Positions 5,013 to 9,118 of a stretch of 9,118 nucleotides of DNA are shown here, one piece after another (position 1 is the stretch's first letter; each line of letters starts with the position of its first letter). The notes under the pieces were generated by a model, which saw nothing but the letters and a program-made list of their open reading frames with translations, was not told where the DNA came from and did not search any database. The stretch spans positions 1 to 9,118 of the forward strand of contig CAJTQO010000068.1 of assembly GCA_910578405.1 (NCBI GenBank), in the 5' to 3' direction. Source of the DNA: an uncultured Lachnospiraceae bacterium. GTDB taxonomy: Bacteria; Bacillota; Clostridia; Lachnospirales; Lachnospiraceae. Position numbers and translations under genes: made by a program.

Positions 5013-7178
5013 TTGGGACAAAATCAGGAGGAAAAGCTCTTCGAGGAAAAATGGCTGGCGGAAACGATAGCGGTCGCCAAAGAACAGTTAAAACAGTCCA
5101 GGGAGGCTGCGGAAGAGAAAAAGGATGGGATTACGAAAGCAAAGAGGGATGTATATGAAAATTCGTCTCACAGTTTTACGAACCTGTACAGCTCGGATGA
5201 TTTTGAGGCGCTTGTGGAATTAAACCAGCTCCACAGCCATGTAACGGATGAGATTGCCGATTATGAGAAAGAGATAAAGAATATCCAGCGGCTGGAAAAC
5301 ATTGTGAAAACCCCTTATTTTGCCAGAATTGATTTTCTGTTTGAGGGGGACGCGCTGCCAGAGAAAATCTATATTGGCCGTTCGCCTTTAAGTAAAAAAA
5401 GAGCGGGGGAAATCTATGTGTATGACTGGCGTTCCCCTATTGCCAGTGTGTTTTACCGATTTATGACAGGTATGTCGTATTATGACGCGCCCAATGGGAG
5501 GATTAACGGGGAAGTCACATTAAAACGCCAATATGAGATAAAAGACAGTGTGCTGCAGTATTATTTTGATGCTGACAGGAACATCAGTGATGAATTTTTA
5601 CGGCAGCTTTTGTCAAAAAATGCATCGCCTAAAATGAAGGCAGTGGTGGAAACCATCCAAAAGGAGCAGGATATGGTTATCCGGGATATGGGCAGTGACC
5701 TGTTGATGGTGCAGGGCATTGCAGGGAGCGGGAAGACGTCTATCGCGCTCCACCGTGCGGCTTACCTGATGTATGAAGGATTGCAGAAGGAAAAGCTGTC
5801 AGCGGAAAATATTTTGATTATATCGCCCAATCCGGCTTTTGAGCAGTATATTTCCGATGTTCTCCCGGAGTTGGGGGAAGAAAATGTAAATTCGGTTGTG
5901 TTTGACGACATATTAAAAAAGACGCTGCGGGGAAGGAAGTCACAGCCTGTTTATGAATTTTTGGAGGAAGCCGTTACAAACGGGCGGCAGAAAGAGACGG
6001 TAAAAAGCAGCATGGAGTTTAAAACATCCAAAGAGTTTCAGGATGTTTTGGATTGCTTTCTTGCGGAAATCCCGGTGCGCTGGATGGAATTTTCCGGGAT
6101 TTCCCACCATGGGGAGTGTGTGGTGACAGGGAAGGAGCTGCAGGAATGGGTGCTGCGCAGGCCGGAGGTCGCTTTGGGGATGCGGCTGGAGCAGGTGGAA
6201 GAATTTGTGATGGAAAAAATATACGGGACAAGTGGAAAGCGCGCGGATGAGGAAGAAATACTCAGTATCCAGGAGCAGATTCGGCAGTCCTGTAACTTGC
6301 GGGTGGTGGATTTGTACAGCAGGCTGTTTTTAGACGGGGCAGAGTGGAAGGGATGGAAAGGCTGCACAACAAAAATATGGGAATATACAAGGCGGAACCT
6401 GCAGTCCGGACGGCTGGGCTATGACGATGCCATAGCGGTGGCCTACTTGTATTTGAAACTTTACGGGTCGGGAGAATACCGGAATATACGGCAGGTGGTC
6501 ATTGACGAGGCGCAGGATTATTACCCTTTGCAATACGAAATTTTCCGTATGCTTTTTCCAAGCGCAAAGTTTACCGTTCTGGCGGACATTCATCAGGCGG
6601 TGGGGAAAATGGAAAGCATGTCCATGTACGAACGGATTCGGAAGACATTAAATAGGAAGAAATCCCTTTCGATTACTTTGAATAAGAGTTTCCGTTGCAC
6701 CAATGAAATCCTGAAATTCAGCCAGCAATTCCTGGGACGGGAATTGGAGGTGGAAAGCTTTAACCGCAGCGGCGACTGTCCGCAGGTATTTGTGGCGGAT
6801 TCTCATAAGGAACTGTTGCGGGCGGTGAAAGCGGAAGCCAACCTTTGCCTGGAAAAGGGGCTGAAAACCGTATGCCTGCTTTGCAAGACGCATAGAAATG
6901 CGGTGCGGCTATATGAAGAACTGAAGGAGGAAATGACGCTGCAGTTAGTCCAGGGCAGAGAGGTGGAGAGCCTGCAGGGCGTGTTCCTGATGCCGGTGTA
7001 TATGGCGAAAGGGCTGGAATTTGACGCTGTTATAATTTGTGATGCGGATGACAGGAATTACTGTGACATGGATGACAGGAACTTGCTATATGTGGAGTGT
7101 ACAAGGGCGTTGCACAGGCTAAGCCTGATGGGTGAGGGGAAGATAAGCAGGTTTGCAAAGGGATTGCTTCCGGTTTGA
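5013..7178 (+). CDS. helD: HelD-like RNA polymerase recycling ATPase (UvrD/Rep superfamily 1 helicase fold)
   Basis: The protein has 721 residues and a TTG start. The N-terminus (about 1-95) is charged and coiled-coil-like, matching the HelD arm that enters the RNA polymerase secondary channel. Helicase motifs follow in order: Walker A GIAGSGKTS (G235-S243), Walker B VVIDEAQD (D498-D502), ADIHQAV, LNKSFRCTNEI (motif IV region), MAKGLEFDAVI (K666-D671, motif V) and YVECTRALHR (R698, motif VI). In Bacillus subtilis HelD is about 774 residues. It binds stalled RNA polymerase and uses ATP to release nucleic acid and recycle the enzyme. The lack of an HHH- or DNA-binding tail and the coiled-coil N-terminus favour HelD over UvrD, PcrA or Rep. 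The gene appears to stand alone, with repeats upstream and a separate promoter for the next gene downstream. Confidence 0.88.
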   Translation: MGQNQEEKLFEEKWLAETIAVAKEQLKQSREAAEEKKDGITKAKRDVYENSSHSFTNLYSSDDFEALVELNQLHSHVTDEIADYEKEIKNIQRLENIVKTPYFARIDFLFEGDALPEKIYIGRSPLSKKRAGEIYVYDWRSPIASVFYRFMTGMSYYDAPNGRINGEVTLKRQYEIKDSVLQYYFDADRNISDEFLRQLLSKNASPKMKAVVETIQKEQDMVIRDMGSDLLMVQGIAGSGKTSIALHRAAYLMYEGLQKEKLSAENILIISPNPAFEQYISDVLPELGEENVNSVVFDDILKKTLRGRKSQPVYEFLEEAVTNGRQKETVKSSMEFKTSKEFQDVLDCFLAEIPVRWMEFSGISHHGECVVTGKELQEWVLRRPEVALGMRLEQVEEFVMEKIYGTSGKRADEEEILSIQEQIRQSCNLRVVDLYSRLFLDGAEWKGWKGCTTKIWEYTRRNLQSGRLGYDDAIAVAYLYLKLYGSGEYRNIRQVVIDEAQDYYPLQYEIFRMLFPSAKFTVLADIHQAVGKMESMSMYERIRKTLNRKKSLSITLNKSFRCTNEILKFSQQFLGRELEVESFNRSGDCPQVFVADSHKELLRAVKAEANLCLEKGLKTVCLLCKTHRNAVRLYEELKEEMTLQLVQGREVESLQGVFLMPVYMAKGLEFDAVIICDADDRNYCDMDDRNLLYVECTRALHRLSLMGEGKISRFAKGLLPV

Positions 7179-7233
7179 GAAATCGGAATATTTAAGAAAA
7201 TGAAATACAAGGAAAGGGAAGGCAGGGGGCGTC

Positions 7234-7253
7234 CGCGGCAAAACAATGCCGCG
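7234..7253. terminator. Short GC-rich hairpin downstream of helD, weak terminator candidate
   Basis: CGCGGCA (7234-7240) pairs perfectly with TGCCGCG (7247-7253) around the loop AAACAA. It lies between the helD stop and the next promoter, where a terminator is expected, but no T-tract follows. It is therefore a weak intrinsic terminator at best. Confidence 0.35.
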
Positions 7254-7270
7254 ACAGATAAATTCATAGG

Positions 7271-7299
7271 TTGACAAATTGCGCATCCGGTGTTATATT
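7271..7299 (+). promoter_or_regulatory. Near-consensus sigma-A promoter of the NlpC/P60 gene
   Basis: A perfect -35 TTGACA (7271-7276), a spacer of exactly 17 bases and a -10 TATATT (7294-7299, five of six consensus bases) predict a transcript starting near 7306. The resulting leader is about 80 bases and ends in the GGAGG ribosome binding site at 7373-7377. Confidence 0.8.
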
Positions 7300-7309
7300 A
7301 CTAAACAGA

Positions 7310-7326
7310 TGTAATAAAATTGTAAC
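7310..7326 (+). promoter_or_regulatory. Candidate WalR (YycF) binding box
   Basis: TGTAAT, five bases, then TGTAAC fits the WalR consensus TGTWAH-N5-TGTWAH at every defined position. It lies just downstream of the predicted start of transcription, at about +4 to +20. For the strong promoter at 7271-7299 that position would favour repression. A weaker promoter such as TTCAAC (7330-7335), 17 bases, TATGTT would place the box just upstream of the -35, suitable for activation. The match is seen; the regulator is inferred from consensus and from the gene's role. Confidence 0.5.
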
Positions 7327-7384
7327 AAATTCAACATAACAGTAACATTTCATATGTTTTATATAAGAATGCGGAGGCACACCT

Positions 7385-8755
7385 ATGAATCAGAAAGACA
7401 GGAAAGTGAAAGTTGTATTGTGTACGGTAACGGCAGTTCTTGCATTTTCAAATTTTAATATAACGGCTCATGCGGCGGCGGACGTAACGTCTGTTTTGCC
7501 GTCAGCGGGCGTGGATTACACATTGGCGCCGGATGGGACTTCCTTAAAGAATATCCAGGAAGGGGTCGATGCAGGGCAGCAGGTGGCAGCCATGAACGGG
7601 GAAGTGGACAGCAGTACGGCGGCAGGCGTGCTGAATCATGTGGTAAATGCAGGAGGGCTTGGCGGAACGGAAAACGGCGCGGAAGGGGAAACGCAGGCGG
7701 AGCTGCAGGCGCGTATTGAGCCGGCGGAAGATTTGGTGATTGCGGAAACGAAAACAGTGGACGTTTCTTTGCTGGATGAGAAGATTTTAAAGGATGTGCA
7801 GAAAAAGCTGGACAGGAAGGACGAAGAAGAAGGCTTTAAAAGCCTTGTTATTGCAAAAGTAAACGATTATGTAAATGTAAGGGATATGCCCAGCGAGGAA
7901 GGGGAAATCATCGGTAAACTGTATGACAAATCGGTGGGGACTTTTCTTTCGGAAGAGAACGGCTGGTACAAAATTAAGTCCGGCTCCGTGACCGGGTACG
8001 TAAAAGGCGAGTATTGCGTAACGGGCGATGACGCTGTGGAATTGGCCAAGGCTGTCGGCACAAGGATTGCAACGGTAACGACCACGACTTTGAAGGTGCG
8101 TCAGGAGCCGGGGTTAGACAAGACCGTGCTTGGCATGGTGCCGATTGAAGACCAACTGATTGTCACCGAAGAGCTGGACGGCTGGGTAAGGGTGAATATT
8201 GAAGAAGGCGATGGCTATGTTTCTACGGATTATGTGTCTTTGACAACAGAATTCGTTCAGGCGGAATCCAGGGAAGAAGAGAAAGCAAGGCTGGCAAAGG
8301 AAGAGGCGGAAAGGAAAGCCGCACAGGCTGCAGCCAGGAAAAAAGCGGGCCGTTCTTCATCTTCCGGCGGTTCTTCCGGTCAGGTGATGTACGCTTCCGG
8401 CGGCGGCAGTGAGATGGGCCGTGCGGTTGCCAACTATGCGCTGCAGTTTGTGGGGAATCCATATGTATACGGCGGCACGAGCCTTACCAACGGCGCAGAC
8501 TGCTCCGGGTTTGTTATGAGCGTATATGCTAACTTTGGCGTGAGCCTGCCGCATTCTTCATCAGCGGATAGAAGCGTAGGCGCTGCGGTGAACGGCTTAG
8601 CCAATGCGCAGCCGGGCGACTTAGTATGCTATTCTGGCCATGTAGGGCTGTACATAGGGAATGGACAGATTGTCCATGCTTCCACCTCCAGGACTGGCAT
8701 TATCGTTTCCAACGCAAATTACAGGACGCCGCTTTCGGTAAGGAGAATTTTCTAA
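7385..8755 (+). CDS. Secreted SH3-domain NlpC/P60 peptidoglycan endopeptidase
   Basis: This is an exported cell-wall hydrolase of 456 residues, expected to cut stem peptides (typically D-Glu-diamino acid bonds) during growth or separation. Residues 1-31 are a signal peptide: a basic start (MNQKDRKVK), a hydrophobic core and the cleavage motif AHA-A. Residues about 33-150 are acidic and unrecognised. Two bacterial SH3 domains follow (about 155-217, with DYVNVRDMPS; about 228-288, with TLKVRQEPG), which should bind the wall. An EEEKARLAKEEAERKAAQ charged linker and a Ser/Gly-rich stretch (about 322-340) lead to the NlpC/P60 domain (about 345-456). Its catalytic residues are C373 (DCSGF), H419 (GHVGLYIG) and H431 (VHAST). 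GGAGG lies seven bases before the ATG. The protein ends normally at SVRRIF, but its last codons form the first unit of a 15-bp tandem array. Confidence 0.94.
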   Translation: MNQKDRKVKVVLCTVTAVLAFSNFNITAHAAADVTSVLPSAGVDYTLAPDGTSLKNIQEGVDAGQQVAAMNGEVDSSTAAGVLNHVVNAGGLGGTENGAEGETQAELQARIEPAEDLVIAETKTVDVSLLDEKILKDVQKKLDRKDEEEGFKSLVIAKVNDYVNVRDMPSEEGEIIGKLYDKSVGTFLSEENGWYKIKSGSVTGYVKGEYCVTGDDAVELAKAVGTRIATVTTTTLKVRQEPGLDKTVLGMVPIEDQLIVTEELDGWVRVNIEEGDGYVSTDYVSLTTEFVQAESREEEKARLAKEEAERKAAQAAARKKAGRSSSSGGSSGQVMYASGGGSEMGRAVANYALQFVGNPYVYGGTSLTNGADCSGFVMSVYANFGVSLPHSSSADRSVGAAVNGLANAQPGDLVCYSGHVGLYIGNGQIVHASTSRTGIIVSNANYRTPLSVRRIF

Positions 8756-8889
8756 AAGAAGGCTTCCTAAAGGAGGATTTTTCGGAGGAGAACTTTCTAA
8801 AAGGAAAATTTTCCAAAGATAAATTTTCCAAAGAAGAATTTCATAAAAAAGAATTTGAGAAAGAAGAATTTCGCAAAGAAGGAAGCGTC
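8740..8889 (+). repeat. 15-bp tandem repeat array (nine units plus a degenerate tenth) overlapping the NlpC/P60 stop codon
   Basis: Units of exactly 15 bases start at 8740 and run to 8874 with a degenerate tenth to 8889. The first, AAGGAGAATTTTCTA, contains the gene's final codons and the first two bases of its stop. Read in the frame -1 to the gene, units spell KENFL, KEGFL, KEDFS, EENFL, KGKFS, KDKFS, KEEFH, KKEFE, KEEFR. The third residue varies while the Phe is always kept (TTT or TTC), and Lys/Glu codons vary synonymously (AAA/AAG, GAA/GAG). The frame stays open to a TGA at 8929-8931. The only upstream ATG in this frame, at 8626, lies within the NlpC/P60 coding region and has no ribosome binding site. 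Whether the array is translated is unknown. Confidence 0.8.
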
Positions 8890-8985
8890 GTTGAAATAAG
8901 ACGAAATGATTCGGGTAAGACAAAAGGTTGAGATAAGACGGGATTTTTATAAAAGATTTTTTCTAAACGATGGGAAGAAAAATAA

Positions 8986-9021
8986 GGCAGGCAGACATCC
9001 GAATGGGTGTTTGCCTGTTTT
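8986..9021 (+). terminator. Intrinsic terminator downstream of the NlpC/P60 gene
   Basis: CAGGCA, G, ACATCC (8988-9000) pairs with GGGTGT, T, TGCCTG (9005-9017) around the loop GAAT. This gives 13 pairs, two of them G-U, followed by TTTT (9018-9021). The A-rich sequence before the stem would also give a T-run on the minus strand, so it may act in both directions. Transcripts reaching it would include the 15-bp array. Confidence 0.8.
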
Positions 9022-9026
9022 GTATA

Positions 9027-9118
9027 CAATAAGCTGACTTGCGGAGCATGTCTGCGTTTGTTGCAATAAGCTGGCTTGCGGAGCATGTCTGCGTTTGTTG
9101 CAATAAGCTGACTTGCGG
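9027..9118. repeat. 37-bp tandem direct repeat, running off the window
   Basis: Unit 1 (9027-9063) and unit 2 (9064-9100) differ by one base (A/G at unit position 11). A third copy starts at 9101 and is cut by the window end after 18 bases. Each begins CAATAAGCTGACTTGCGG and ends TGCGTTTGTTG. There are no spacers, so it is not a CRISPR array. No coding sequence was recognised across it. Confidence 0.9.

Noticed and set aside
4647..5021. Minus-strand 124-codon frame with 34-residue repeats across the tandem array
   Set aside because: It starts at TTG without a ribosome binding site and overlaps the helD start. It is open because the DNA period is a multiple of three, and its composition (Leu/Phe/Pro/Ser) is not protein-like.
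8621..8923. 100-codon minus-strand frame across the 15-bp array
   Set aside because: It is Leu/Ile-rich only because it complements the A-rich repeat. It lies antisense to the catalytic end of the NlpC/P60 gene and has no ribosome binding site.
9027..9118. CRISPR array
   Set aside because: The 37-bp units are contiguous with no spacers.

Overview
The window looks like a chromosomal segment of a Gram-positive Clostridia member, most likely Lachnospiraceae-like. The reasons are strong AGGAGG-type ribosome binding sites, moderate GC with AT-rich promoters, a class I HelD helicase, a secreted SH3/NlpC-P60 cell-wall hydrolase and many short non-coding repeats. The taxonomic placement is inference from gene style, not from a search.

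Layout from left to right. Three plus-strand metabolic genes come first: metF (methylenetetrahydrofolate reductase, 105-995), a FabG-like short-chain dehydrogenase that resembles the EF-P 5-aminopentanone reductase group (1075-1803), and trxB (NADPH thioredoxin reductase, 2188-3138). The SDR and trxB genes are separated by 384 bases. That gap holds a 164-bp element with inverted ends and flanking TA (1815-1978) and a diverged 60-bp-spaced direct repeat. A long hairpin at 3182-3226 lies between trxB and a convergent, visibly AT-richer minus-strand metallophosphoesterase gene (3329-4198), which has its own promoter at 4256-4284.

A 728-base gene-free stretch (4285-5012) follows. It contains a large imperfect inverted repeat (about 4336-4661) and three tandem copies of a roughly 102-bp unit (4685-4987). 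A truncated fourth copy runs into the ribosome binding site of helD (5013-7178), which starts at TTG.

The last gene encodes an exported SH3-SH3-NlpC/P60 peptidoglycan endopeptidase (7385-8755). Its promoter is near consensus, and a sequence fitting the WalR (YycF) box TGTWAH-N5-TGTWAH lies beside it, so WalRK control of this cell-wall hydrolase is a concrete hypothesis. Its stop codon lies inside the first unit of a 15-bp tandem array (8740-8889) that stays open in the -1 frame as a charged pentapeptide repeat. A strong intrinsic terminator follows (8986-9021). The window ends inside a 37-bp perfect tandem repeat.

The coding genes belong to known families. The unexplained content is in the intergenic repeats and in the 3' array of the NlpC/P60 gene. 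I did not find a clearly new multi-gene system.
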